DNA from: VFKI01 sp964647825 | GTDB lineage: Bacteria > Pseudomonadota > Gammaproteobacteria > DSM-16500 | Direction of reading: 5' to 3' | Assembly (NCBI GenBank): GCA_964647825.1 | Contig: CAZYJL010000001.1 | Location: 220,588-284,587 of the forward strand | DNA length: 64,000 nt | Part shown: piece after piece, positions 8,616 to 17,544 of the stretch | How the letters are laid out: the number at the start of each line of letters is the position of its first letter | How positions within the stretch are numbered: the first letter of the stretch is position 1 | Program-made: the position numbers and the translations under genes | Notes under the pieces: model-generated | What the model saw: only the letters and a program-made list of their open reading frames with translations | Told to the model about the DNA's origin: nothing | Database searches by the model: none

Positions 8616-9731
8616 ATGAAAAAAGAAATGAAAAAAGAAGTCTATTGTGATAGCGATTCAAGAGTTATTTTTCAGGCAGCATTGGAATACTTAGAAGCAC
8701 AAGAAAAGTTTAAACCAGATTATGAATTACTACTAAAAGATTGGAATCGTGCTTCACATATGCAAATTCGACAAATGGATAAAAGTGAAAGTGTTCAATT
8801 AAAAGAGGAAATGTTTAAAACTCAAGAAGAAGTCATAGCGTTTTTTAGAAATAATTTACTCAAGAATGTTATCGAACAATATAAACTATCAGAAGAGGAT
8901 ATAAAAAATTGTATAGATTTTTGTGCAACTGAAATGCACCAAAATGGCTTTTCATTGTTGCCTGTTGAAAATTCTTTAAAATTTTTTTTATTACATAAGT
9001 ATAATTTTGTCATTTATAATGTGAGCATAAAAGAAGATAAATTAATTAATAAGTTGATGATTACAGTGACCGATACTGGTTTTTCAATTTTGCATCGTGA
9101 ACAATTTAATCAAATAGGTATCGCAATGGGAGATACCTTTAAAGGAAAGGGGCAAATTCTTGCCGAGGTAACCTACGATGTGGATTTCACAACAAGAGAC
9201 GCTGACGGAAAAATTACACCAACAATCACCAGAGGAAAATCGAGCATAAAAGTCGAAGGTGAGAATTTTCAATCGTGTTTAAAACCGGTTGCAATGAGTA
9301 TTAGAGAAATTAAGGAAAAAGAATTTGAAGAATTTATTAAAGGATTATCAGATGATGAAAAAGGTAAAGTGATCAAATTAAAAGAATTATGTGAGAATTA
9401 CTTGGCACACCTTGAAGCAAGTTTAGAAAAAAAATTTGATCAGACGTGTGAAATGAAAGTCTTAAAAATAAAAAGTTTGTTAGATATTTTGCATAGTCAG
9501 CCAGATTCAACTATTTTTGAAGAAAAGAAAGAGGATGAGATTGATAGTTTCCAGCAGGGTAAACTTGAAGAATTTAAACAATCTTTTCATGCGATGAAAA
9601 ATTTTTTAGCACTGCGTCGTGATCGTTTTTCAATATTTAAAGCAAAAGGCGAAAAATTCGCAGATCAAGTGGAAGAACTTTTGTCATCAATGGCGCCTGA
9701 TGACAGCCTGAAAATAAGTATGAGTAAATAA
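8616..9731 (+). CDS. Uncharacterised orphan protein, effector-like
   Basis: No family was recognised for this lysine- and glutamate-rich protein of about 371 residues. It has no signal peptide or membrane segment. The middle (about residues 120-230) looks like mixed beta structure, and the C-terminal third is strongly helical and charged, possibly coiled coil. The C terminus, EELLSSMAPDDSLKISMSK, has an acidic block followed by small polar residues, compatible with but not proof of a Dot/Icm secretion signal. ATG 8616 is preferred because AGGA precedes it by five bases; an ATG at 8598 lacks one. It shares a duplicated upstream region with the next gene. Confidence 0.6.
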   Translation: MKKEMKKEVYCDSDSRVIFQAALEYLEAQEKFKPDYELLLKDWNRASHMQIRQMDKSESVQLKEEMFKTQEEVIAFFRNNLLKNVIEQYKLSEEDIKNCIDFCATEMHQNGFSLLPVENSLKFFLLHKYNFVIYNVSIKEDKLINKLMITVTDTGFSILHREQFNQIGIAMGDTFKGKGQILAEVTYDVDFTTRDADGKITPTITRGKSSIKVEGENFQSCLKPVAMSIREIKEKEFEEFIKGLSDDEKGKVIKLKELCENYLAHLEASLEKKFDQTCEMKVLKIKSLLDILHSQPDSTIFEEKKEDEIDSFQQGKLEEFKQSFHAMKNFLALRRDRFSIFKAKGEKFADQVEELLSSMAPDDSLKISMSK

Positions 9732-9895
9732 TTCATTACGGAAAATTGATGTTGCATTTTTGATTTGTGGTGACTATCTGATTTGACAGTAAGTAAAAAT
9801 TTGAACTGTCAAATCAGATTTGAGCTAATACCTGATACATTTAAACGATTGTCATTATAAATGCATTTGTGTGTTCTCATATGTTTCTCACGGCA

Positions 9896-10105
9896 GGGTC
9901 ACCTCATATGAATTGATATTTTTTTTATATTAAATTTGGTTTTTAATCAAAAATTAACTAGAAAAATCTTGTCATCCCGCGGTTTATCCGCGGGATCCAG
10001 AAAATGATAGATAAAGAGACTGGATACCGCGCATAAAGCGCGGTATGACAGCTTCTTTTGTTAAAAATAGTCCAAAAAAAATATCAATTTATATGGGGTG
10101 GCCCT
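9896..10105. repeat. MITE-like element, copy 2
   Basis: A 210-bp relative of the element at 8052-8231, with ends AGGGTCACCTCATATGAATT and the inverted AATTTATATGGGGTGGCCCT. The interior differs: it holds two GC-rich palindromes, CCGCGGTTTATCCGCGG and ACCGCGCATAAAGCGCGGT. TCTCACGGC flanks it on both sides (9887-9895 and 10108-10116), as for copy 1. Confidence 0.8.
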
Positions 10106-10108
10106 AGT

Positions 10109-10221
10109 CTCACGGCCTATTTTTGATCTATATTATTGATTATATTGAAAAAAGCATATTATCTGTTGTCTGTTGATTTTATTGATAATTTGACTATGTC
10201 AAATTTAAATAGCAATATAAT
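10109..10221 (+). promoter_or_regulatory. Duplicated promoter/operator segment, copy 2
   Basis: Second copy of the segment at 8235-8347. The palindrome AATTTGAC-TAT-GTCAAATT is at 10187-10205 and TATAAT at 10216-10221. It lies about 250 bases before the next gene, a spacing similar to copy 1. The remainder up to 10469 is AT-rich with no other recognisable feature. Confidence 0.5.
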
Positions 10222-10469
10222 CAATAATTTAGCTATCATCTTTCGTTATCAAAAAAATCGTCTGCTATAAAAAATAGCTAGGTAAAAATTTGATTATTTG
10301 TATGGGTATCAATGCAATGTAATCCATTGAAAAATTTAGTAAATTAGTATTTAAATTAGCTAAAATTTTCCTTTTTGTTTATTTTATGTTTGTCATTTAA
10401 GTTTCTAGCTGGTAGACTGCCGTCATTTTCTGGTGACGTGGTGTGACTGCCTAATTGGAGAGCTATCTC

Positions 10470-12059
10470 ATGTTGGCGAGTCGAGATGAAAGTAGGTTAG
10501 AGCAAAAAAAATCGCAAGTTATCGGTATTGTTTTTAGTCAAGATTTTTTGAATACGCTTAACGACTATTTTCCTTCCCAAATTAAAAAAATTTTAGGTGA
10601 TACATCGAATTTACTTTCTAATCCTGTGTCTTGGGTTACGATAGCAGGGCTACTTGAGTATTTTGCTAAATTTGAAGAAGAAAATTATTGTAAGCAAAAT
10701 CACAAAAATAGCCAGTTACAAGATTTACAAGAAAAAATTAATAAAGCAACATTTAGCCAAAAAATAAAAAATTATTTTCATTTGTTGCTGGGTTTTCCTG
10801 AAGCGAAGAAAATTTGTGAGGAGGCCAGTAAAGCGAAAAAAGATTTGGAGCGGATTAATGAAACATTATGGATGATGATGCAGTGTCGTATTCATATCGC
10901 CAATGCCTTAACGATAAAACTTTCAGATGAAACAAGTACACCACTAGAATTTTTAATAAAACAAGAAAAGCAGTCATATAAAACACGTATAGAAAGTTTT
11001 TTTGCATTAAAAATAAACGCGCTTTACAAAGGTGCAGTGAGTTCAAATGGTGTGCATACTTTGTTGAATGTGTTTGTCACATCTCTTCCTTATTTATTTC
11101 ATGCTGGCACGCATGTTTTGTCTTCAATATTTACCGGACCTGCAGCATTCGCTTTTTATATACCTGCAATTATTTTTACAATCGTTAATTATAATTTGAA
11201 CGATGGAAAAATGATTAAAGCGGGTTTAGGGTTGTCCTCAGGGAGTGACCTTGATGAATGGATGGATATGGATTTAAAGCAGCAAGAAGCTGTAGAGAAT
11301 TTTTATGGGAAATTAAAGCAATCGATCGATAGAACACCTATTAGTGATTGTAAAGAAAATATGAAGATCGATGCATTAATGCGAGTTGCTAAGTTATGTA
11401 ATAAAAATTCAGAACAAACTTATCAGCATCGATATTCTCAGTCATTGCCAGCAAAGCCTGCGTGGCGACGCCGTTTAGAAAAAACAACGCATTATGTCTG
11501 TCTTGGATTAATGATTGCGGGCACTGCTTTTGGTATTAAAGCAACAATAGGTATTATGTGTGGTCTGTTGGGTGTCGCTGCCGTGAGTGGTGGTATTGCG
11601 ATTCCTCTTGTGTTGATAGGCGTTGTGGCTGCGATGACGGCTTTTAGCATTGTACGTCGAGGAGGCATGTCAAAAATCTTGGATCCTTTACGGGCAAAAC
11701 ATAAAGAAACTAAAGAAAAAATAGAGAAGTCGCAGAAACTCTGTAATGAGCGTATCTTTGATATTGAGAAAATTGATCAAAGTAAAAAGATAACTTATAT
11801 CATGCCTTTGCTTAATCAATTTAAAGAAGAAAAAGCTTCTCAACTCAAAATTAAAGCGGAATTCAAAAATGATGAAGAAAAAACGGAGTTTAAAAATAAT
11901 GAAGAAAAAGTTGCAACACAAGCACAATTAAAAAAATGGTTTGCTAAACCAAGAGATCCTATTTTATCTAAAATAGGATTTTTTCCTTCAGCACAACAAT
12001 CTTCAGCTCCTTGTAGAGATAGTGATTCTTCTAAAAGTTTAGTTTTTTGTAAATCATAA
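10470..12059 (+). CDS. Uncharacterised membrane-associated protein, effector-like
   Basis: No known family was recognised for this protein of about 529 residues. It has helical, lysine-rich soluble segments around two hydrophobic regions: one near residues 200-235, and a strong hairpin near residues 345-395 rich in Gly, Ala and Ile. The C-terminal part is charged and contains two near-identical short acidic/lysine blocks (FKNDEEKTEFKNNEEK). The end is polar and Ser-rich (SDSSKSLVFCKS). Two separated hydrophobic hairpins in an otherwise soluble protein recall effectors that insert into host membranes, but that is inference. ATG 10470 follows TTGGAGAG by nine bases; TTG 10455 is less likely. 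Confidence 0.6.
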   Translation: MLASRDESRLEQKKSQVIGIVFSQDFLNTLNDYFPSQIKKILGDTSNLLSNPVSWVTIAGLLEYFAKFEEENYCKQNHKNSQLQDLQEKINKATFSQKIKNYFHLLLGFPEAKKICEEASKAKKDLERINETLWMMMQCRIHIANALTIKLSDETSTPLEFLIKQEKQSYKTRIESFFALKINALYKGAVSSNGVHTLLNVFVTSLPYLFHAGTHVLSSIFTGPAAFAFYIPAIIFTIVNYNLNDGKMIKAGLGLSSGSDLDEWMDMDLKQQEAVENFYGKLKQSIDRTPISDCKENMKIDALMRVAKLCNKNSEQTYQHRYSQSLPAKPAWRRRLEKTTHYVCLGLMIAGTAFGIKATIGIMCGLLGVAAVSGGIAIPLVLIGVVAAMTAFSIVRRGGMSKILDPLRAKHKETKEKIEKSQKLCNERIFDIEKIDQSKKITYIMPLLNQFKEEKASQLKIKAEFKNDEEKTEFKNNEEKVATQAQLKKWFAKPRDPILSKIGFFPSAQQSSAPCRDSDSSKSLVFCKS

Positions 12060-12066
12060 AAAATAT

Positions 12067-13455
12067 CTAATTCTTTTTTCGCGCCCAACGATATAATCCT
12101 AATGGCAACAAACAACCCAGTATCACACCGCCAATTAAAATACTTTCGTAAATAAAAATATTTCCTGTAGGTATTTGGCTTGGTGGAAAAAAGCCAATAA
12201 AAATCGTGACGAGTGAACTGATTAAACCTAATAAACAGACAAGCCATAAACCAATTTTCCTACCCGGAATGCGAAAAGCCCTTTTGACATTGGGAAATTT
12301 GTAACGTAATTGAATGGCTGCAGCAAACATGGCGACATAAGCAATGAGCGCTAGAATTGCCGTGACATCAGAAAGCACCCAAAAACCACTGCTAATCGTT
12401 GGAAAAAATAAAAAGACACTGCAGAGTAAAGTAAATAAAATGCCTTGAAAAATTAAAATAGTAATTGGCACATGGTGTGAATTTTGTTTACCAAAATAAG
12501 CAGGCAGACAACCATCACGACTGGCAATCATTAAACTTTTACTCGGCCCTAATATCCATGCATTGACGCCACCCAGCGAACCAAATGTAATTAATAATGC
12601 AAGCATCGGCGTAAACCAAGCAAGATGAAATTTAGCAAAAAATACATCAAAGGCTTGTAATAAGCCTGAAATAATATTGAGTTCTGAGGGTGGAATCACA
12701 ATCGCAATCGCAAGAGACGCAAGGACCAAAGTGAGAAAAATAATGAGGCCAGATGCGACAGCTGCGCGTGGATAATCACGTTGTGGATGATGGACTTCAC
12801 GTGCATGAATCGCTGACATTTCAATGCCGGCATAGCCGTAAACAATCCCTGTGAATAAAACAAGACTATTCATGTTATGTATTTCTGGGATAAGTGCATG
12901 CCATGAAATTTCAGTTGCCGCCGGATGATGTGTGCTTAACCAAATAATGCCTAAAATAATAATGAAAATCATCGGCAGTAAGGTGCCAATGATGGCAGAG
13001 AGGGTGCTCATTAAACTGGAAGCGCGCATGCCCCAAAAGTGAATTAAAGTGCAGGCCCAAAACAGTAAAATAATCACACTAAGCATATAAAATTTATTAT
13101 TTACTAAATTAGGATCAACACAATAAGCCAGCGTTGCCGCAATAAACGACATGATGGTTGGATACCAGCAGACATTGTAAAACCATTGTAACCAAATCGT
13201 GATGAATCCGATTTTTTTCCCGAATGCTTCGCGTACCCAAATATAAATACCACCGGTTTCCGGCCACCCTGTCGCTAACTCTGCCGCGACAAGGGCTGTG
13301 GGAATAAAGAAAAAAATCGCTGCAAGAAAGTGATAAAAAACCAAAGAAAAACCGTATTCTGCGCTCATTGGCAGCGTGCGTAGGCTGTCGATAGCGACAA
13401 CATTCATCATTGTTAAGCCAAAAACGCTGAGGTGTTTTTTATGTGTGAGTTGCAT
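12067..13455 (-). CDS. APC-superfamily amino-acid permease/antiporter
   Basis: A 462-residue polytopic membrane protein with about twelve hydrophobic segments, resembling the GadC-like amino-acid/antiporter branch of the APC superfamily. Family-typical stretches include LVAAELATGWPETGGIYIWVREAFG at residues ~57-81 (TGGIYIW is the key part) and YGYAGIEMSAIHAREV. It would move an amino acid across the inner membrane; the substrate cannot be read from sequence. It lies upstream of, and on the same strand as, no other transporter, and next to two lysine-catabolism-like genes, so lysine or a related amino acid is a reasonable guess. Confidence 0.85.
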   Translation of the reverse strand: MQLTHKKHLSVFGLTMMNVVAIDSLRTLPMSAEYGFSLVFYHFLAAIFFFIPTALVAAELATGWPETGGIYIWVREAFGKKIGFITIWLQWFYNVCWYPTIMSFIAATLAYCVDPNLVNNKFYMLSVIILLFWACTLIHFWGMRASSLMSTLSAIIGTLLPMIFIIILGIIWLSTHHPAATEISWHALIPEIHNMNSLVLFTGIVYGYAGIEMSAIHAREVHHPQRDYPRAAVASGLIIFLTLVLASLAIAIVIPPSELNIISGLLQAFDVFFAKFHLAWFTPMLALLITFGSLGGVNAWILGPSKSLMIASRDGCLPAYFGKQNSHHVPITILIFQGILFTLLCSVFLFFPTISSGFWVLSDVTAILALIAYVAMFAAAIQLRYKFPNVKRAFRIPGRKIGLWLVCLLGLISSLVTIFIGFFPPSQIPTGNIFIYESILIGGVILGCLLPLGLYRWARKKN

Positions 13456-13544
13456 AATTGTCTTGTAAAATACATTTTTAGCGATGATGATTTATATTTA
13501 AACTGTAGTCAATGTTAATACAAGGAACTATTCTGCATTTTTGT

Positions 13545-13810
13545 TTGATTTTGTCATACCGCAATTTATGCGTGGTATCTACTGTCTTTAAAGTCAACGC
13601 AATATGTCACTTTCATTAGTATTCTGGATCCCGCGGATAAACCGCGAGATGACAGGACTTAGAACAAAAGCAGACTGCTTCAGCTTCTCTCTCATACCGC
13701 CGCTTTAGCTACTCTGTCATAGCACTGCTTTAGCTACTCCTGTGCACTGCTTTAGCTTCTCTGTCATACCGCGCTTTATGCGCGGCATCCAGTTTTTATC
13801 CAGGGTATAT
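13545..13810. repeat. Decayed cluster of GC-rich REP-like palindromes
   Basis: The gap between the permease and the aldehyde dehydrogenase holds several relatives of one palindromic motif: ACCGCAATTTATGCGTGGT near 13558, GGATCCCGCGGATAAACCGCG near 13626 and ACCGCGCTTTATGCGCGG near 13769. Between the last two, a short unit resembling CACTGCTTTAGCTACTCTGTCAT is repeated about four times with changes. No gene was seen in 13456-13859. Confidence 0.6.
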
Positions 13811-13859
13811 GCACGCAAGATTTTTATTTGTGATAGTAAAGTACACAGAATCCATTTTG

Positions 13860-15404
13860 TTAATCTGCAAGCTCAAACTTTATACCTTGCGCTAATGGCA
13901 GTGTATCACTCCAATTCAGGGTCGCGGTTTGACGCCGCATATACGCCTTCCATGCATCGGAGCCTGCTTCACGTCCGCCCCCCGTATTTTTTTCACCACC
14001 AAAAGCGCCACCAATTTCAGCGCCTGAAGTACCAATGTTGATATTTGCAATACCGCAATCACTGCCTTTTGCAGAAAGAAATAATTCTGCTGCTTTAAAA
14101 TTTTCTGTAAAAAGTGCAGAGGATAAGCCATATTCAGAATGATTTTGCATGGCAATTGCATCTTCTAATTTTCTAAATTTCATGACATATAAAATAGGCG
14201 AAAACGTTTCTTGTTGCACAATGGCTAATTGATTCCCGCAAGCAACTAACGTTGGCTCGACAAAAAATCCAGCACGATTTAATTTTTTGCCGCCAAATAA
14301 AATTTTTCCACCGGATGCTTCAATCGTTTTGATGGCAGCTTCAAATTTTGCAACTGCTTGCCCGTCAATTAAAGGGCCCATTAAATTTGCTGCATCAAGG
14401 GGATCGCCAATTTTAATTTGTGCATAGGCTTTGATAAGTGCATCGATTAAAACATCGTAAATACTCTCTTCAATCAATAACCGACGCGTGGTGGTACAAC
14501 GCTGCCCTGCAGTGCCAATTGCGCCAAACACAATGGCAGGAATCGCTAATTTTAGATTGGCGGAAGCATCGACAATCATGGCATTGTTGCCGCCTAATTC
14601 TAATAAACTTTTACCAAGCCGTTTTGCCACTTTTTCATGAATCGATTTACCCACGTGTGTTGAGCCGGTAAAAGAAACTAAAGCAATCGTTGGATCTGTT
14701 ACTAATTTTTCTGCACGTTGATGATCTTCTGTGATAAATAAAGAAAATATACCTGATAAATGGGGATCTTTTTTGCGTGCGAAAACCTCATTACAGATAT
14801 GCTGTACGGCAATCGCACACAGAGGCGTTTTTGCGGACGGTTTCCAAATGACAGTATTACCGCAAATCGCTGCAATAAAAGCATTCCATGCAAATACAGC
14901 AACTGGAAAATTAAATGCGGTAATAACGGTGGTGACACCCAATGGATGCCATTGTTCATACATGCGGTGCGCTGGACGTTCAGAATGCATGGTAAAACCA
15001 TACAATTGCCGCGCTTGGCCAGTTGCAAAATCAGCCATGTCAATCATTTCTTGCACTTCCCCTAAACCTTCTTGCAACGATTTACCCGCTTCTAGAGAAA
15101 CCAAGCGTCCAAGTGCTTCTTTCTTTTTACGCAGTGCATCGCCAATCTCACGAATCAGTTCACCACGTTTTGGTGCGGGTATCATGCGCCATGTGTGAAA
15201 TTTTTTATGTGCTTGTTGGATGATATCTGTGAGATCTTTTTCTGATGCATTATAGACTGATGCAATCGGTTGACCGTTCGTTGGATTAATAGACTGAAAT
15301 TCACCGTAAGATGTTGTCTCTGACCAACCTGTGATATCTGAAAAAGCACCTGCATTCTGCTGGTTAATTTTTAATTCATCTAAAATAGCTTGTATGGTTT
15401 TCAT
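13860..15404 (-). CDS. Aldehyde dehydrogenase, ALDH7 (alpha-aminoadipic semialdehyde dehydrogenase-like)
   Basis: An NAD-dependent aldehyde dehydrogenase of 514 residues. It shows the cofactor segment WKPSAKTPLCA, the glutamate motif LLELGGNNAMI, the catalytic cysteine in GTAGQRCTTTRRL and the late PTLVACGNQLAIVQQETFSPILYV region. The NNAMI and GQRCTTTRR spellings fit the ALDH7/antiquitin branch, which oxidises alpha-aminoadipic semialdehyde in lysine breakdown. It is followed on the same strand by... preceded (upstream) 14 bases away by a saccharopine dehydrogenase-like gene, which strengthens that assignment and suggests one transcript. Confidence 0.87.
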   Translation of the reverse strand: MKTIQAILDELKINQQNAGAFSDITGWSETTSYGEFQSINPTNGQPIASVYNASEKDLTDIIQQAHKKFHTWRMIPAPKRGELIREIGDALRKKKEALGRLVSLEAGKSLQEGLGEVQEMIDMADFATGQARQLYGFTMHSERPAHRMYEQWHPLGVTTVITAFNFPVAVFAWNAFIAAICGNTVIWKPSAKTPLCAIAVQHICNEVFARKKDPHLSGIFSLFITEDHQRAEKLVTDPTIALVSFTGSTHVGKSIHEKVAKRLGKSLLELGGNNAMIVDASANLKLAIPAIVFGAIGTAGQRCTTTRRLLIEESIYDVLIDALIKAYAQIKIGDPLDAANLMGPLIDGQAVAKFEAAIKTIEASGGKILFGGKKLNRAGFFVEPTLVACGNQLAIVQQETFSPILYVMKFRKLEDAIAMQNHSEYGLSSALFTENFKAAELFLSAKGSDCGIANINIGTSGAEIGGAFGGEKNTGGGREAGSDAWKAYMRRQTATLNWSDTLPLAQGIKFELAD

Positions 15405-15418
15405 AAGAAATTATTACC

Positions 15419-16507
15419 TTATAAGAAATACTGACCAAATCGATTATGTGTAATGTCATCCAAAGAAAAACATTCTTGTGCAACGAAACCTCTAAATTTA
15501 TCAGGCTTTTTGATGACTTGATCGACAACGGCACAAAGTGAAGAGGCAGTGGTTAATTGAATCGCTGACCAGTGAATATTATTTAATTTTTTTGGGTAAA
15601 ATTTTCTGACATAATTTTTTTCAAAAAAACTACCTTCTTGTGTACCTGTGACCGAGACATACACTAAAACCACATCTTGCGTGGTTTTCGGTAAAGTATT
15701 TTCTAATATTTTTTTTAGCGTTTCGCGATCGTGATTTAAATCTAAGTCATTCATCAAAAAACGCATTTTTGCGCAATGGCCAGGATAGCGAATGGTTTTA
15801 TAACTCATGGAGCGTACTTTGCCTTGCCATGTTTCAGCCAGTGAGCCAATGCCACCGGAGGTATTAAATGCTTCGTAAGTTAAACCATCAATTTTAATTT
15901 CTTCCAAATCATCGAGTGGCATCAGTGTGACGTCTTTGCCATGATTAATCGCATGGCAAAGATTACCATATTCATTGATTAATCCATCTGTTGACCATGT
16001 GAGTGAATATTGCAGTGCATTACTAATATTGACAGGCAAAGCACCCACACGCATTTTGACTGTATGTAACGAGGGAAATAAATGCATTAAATCATTGGCA
16101 ACGATGCTAATAAAACCGGGTGCTAAACCGCACTGTGGCACGAAAGCACGATCTGTTTTTTTAGCGAGTTCACGAATTGTTGCCGTTGTTTTTGTATCTT
16201 CAGTCAAATCAAAATAATGCGTATGATTCAATTGTGCGATTTGTGCAAGTTGTGTATTACAATAAAATGGAAGGCAAGAAATAAGTGTATCAATCTTATT
16301 TTTTTTAATAAATTCACTCATCACTTCTTGATTTAATGCATCAAGTGAAACTATTTTAATTACAGGCACATGCTGCGACAGTTTTTTTAGACGTGAATTT
16401 TCAGGATTATTATCAGCAAGAAAAACTGTGTAATCTTCCGAATTTGCCAGCAGTGTAGCAATAAGTGAGCCAATTTTTCCCGCACCCATGACGAGTATGT
16501 TATGCAT
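15419..16507 (-). CDS. Saccharopine dehydrogenase-like oxidoreductase
   Basis: A 362-residue NAD(P)-binding enzyme of the saccharopine dehydrogenase/Lys9 family. The Rossmann motif GAGKIGSLIATLLA is at the N terminus, with the acidic residue of FLADNN at the end of the second strand. The later domain contains CGLAPGFISIVANDL, typical of this family. In the saccharopine route it releases alpha-aminoadipic semialdehyde and glutamate; the adjacent ALDH7-type enzyme would then oxidise the semialdehyde. The direction of the reaction in vivo is inferred from that pairing. Confidence 0.85.
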   Translation of the reverse strand: MHNILVMGAGKIGSLIATLLANSEDYTVFLADNNPENSRLKKLSQHVPVIKIVSLDALNQEVMSEFIKKNKIDTLISCLPFYCNTQLAQIAQLNHTHYFDLTEDTKTTATIRELAKKTDRAFVPQCGLAPGFISIVANDLMHLFPSLHTVKMRVGALPVNISNALQYSLTWSTDGLINEYGNLCHAINHGKDVTLMPLDDLEEIKIDGLTYEAFNTSGGIGSLAETWQGKVRSMSYKTIRYPGHCAKMRFLMNDLDLNHDRETLKKILENTLPKTTQDVVLVYVSVTGTQEGSFFEKNYVRKFYPKKLNNIHWSAIQLTTASSLCAVVDQVIKKPDKFRGFVAQECFSLDDITHNRFGQYFL

Positions 16508-16547
16508 ACGATTTCCTTATCTTTAAGAGAACTATTTTTTATTGCGT

Positions 16548-16733
16548 GTAACAGCATTGGGAGTATTGTTTGATGACTTAAATGCATATCAGTTGCCCAT
16601 CAGCTATTGTAAGTGATCAACGCCATGCCCTTTCTGATGACATGAAGCGTACTTTTATTAGTAACATGCAGATAGTTGTTTGGCTGTTGCGGTCAGTTAA
16701 GTCGTCAAACAATACTCCCACTGTGACTATTAC
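16548..16733. repeat. Long-palindrome intergenic element, copy 1
   Basis: A 186-bp element starting GTAACAGCATTGGGAG and ending with an imperfect inverted copy. The arms GGGAGTATTGTTTGATGACT and its complement could form a long hairpin. The central ATGCCCTTTCTGATGACATG and AAGCGTACTT match the other copies at 19410, 22020, 24530 and 63733. Its arms match those of copy 5. It ends 17 bases from the rsmE stop codon. Confidence 0.8.
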
Positions 16734-16749
16734 GTGCAGCAGAATAGCA

Positions 16750-17481
16750 TTAACCCATATCCCCCGCCAAACATTGCAATGCTGTGATCGCAGCAATTGC
16801 AGCAGTTTCTGTGCGTAAAATTCTTGGGCCAAGTTTTAACGCGATAAATTTTTTCTCAAGAGCGAGGTTTATTTCAGAGGCGCTCAATCCACCTTCGGGG
16901 CCTGTTAATAATAACACACGTGCGTGAGAAGCAATTTTTTGTGCGCGTAGTGAGACAGTGGCTGTGGGCGAAAATAAAAATGCATGATCTGTGATAGGTA
17001 AGTGATTTAGCCAATCCGTGAATAAAATGGGAAGAACAATTTTTGGTAGACGATTACGCCCACATTGTTCGCACGCGTGTAAAATAATTTTTTGCCAATG
17101 TTGTAATTTTTTTTTGCGTTGTTCAAGTGTCAATCGCATATTGCAGAATGTCGTGATCACTGGGATAATTGTTTTGACACCGAGTTCTACTGCCTTCTGC
17201 AGGGTGTAATCCATTTTTTCGCCGCGTGAAATACCTAAAGCAATTGATACATCTAAAAATGATTCTGTTTCTCTCGCGATGTGATCACCTGTTTTGACGG
17301 TAATTATTTTTTTATCGAGTGAAATAATTTCAGCAGGAAATTCGCCACCTTCGCCATTAAACAAGGTGATTAGTTCGCCTTTTTTGATTCGTAAAACAGT
17401 CGCAAGATGATGGCTACTTGTTGCATCCAGTGTCACTAATTGGTGCGCTTCTAGTGGGATAGCTTGAAATATGCGTGTCAT
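16750..17481 (-). CDS. rsmE: 16S rRNA (uracil1498-N3)-methyltransferase
   Basis: A SPOUT-class methyltransferase that makes m3U1498 in 16S rRNA. The 243-residue protein has the N-terminal PUA-like region with HHLATVLRIKKGE and the C-terminal knot motif LLTGPEGGLSASEI, followed by LGPRILRTETAAI, which binds S-adenosylmethionine. Length and motifs are standard. A palindromic element lies directly downstream. Confidence 0.94.
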   Translation of the reverse strand: MTRIFQAIPLEAHQLVTLDATSSHHLATVLRIKKGELITLFNGEGGEFPAEIISLDKKIITVKTGDHIARETESFLDVSIALGISRGEKMDYTLQKAVELGVKTIIPVITTFCNMRLTLEQRKKKLQHWQKIILHACEQCGRNRLPKIVLPILFTDWLNHLPITDHAFLFSPTATVSLRAQKIASHARVLLLTGPEGGLSASEINLALEKKFIALKLGPRILRTETAAIAAITALQCLAGDMG

Positions 17482-17544
17482 AGGGATCCGGTTTATTTGT
17501 TTATTTAAAGAAGTTGTATACTAAAAAATAATAGGTAGCATACT

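Noticed and set aside
13640..13790. Short repeats resembling a CRISPR array
   Set aside because: The units are unequal, diverged and directly abutting without unique spacers of constant length. They derive from a GC-rich palindrome family.
14702..15223. Plus- and minus-strand frames inside the aldehyde dehydrogenase gene
   Set aside because: The ALDH7 frame is complete with all catalytic motifs, and the others have no recognisable features.
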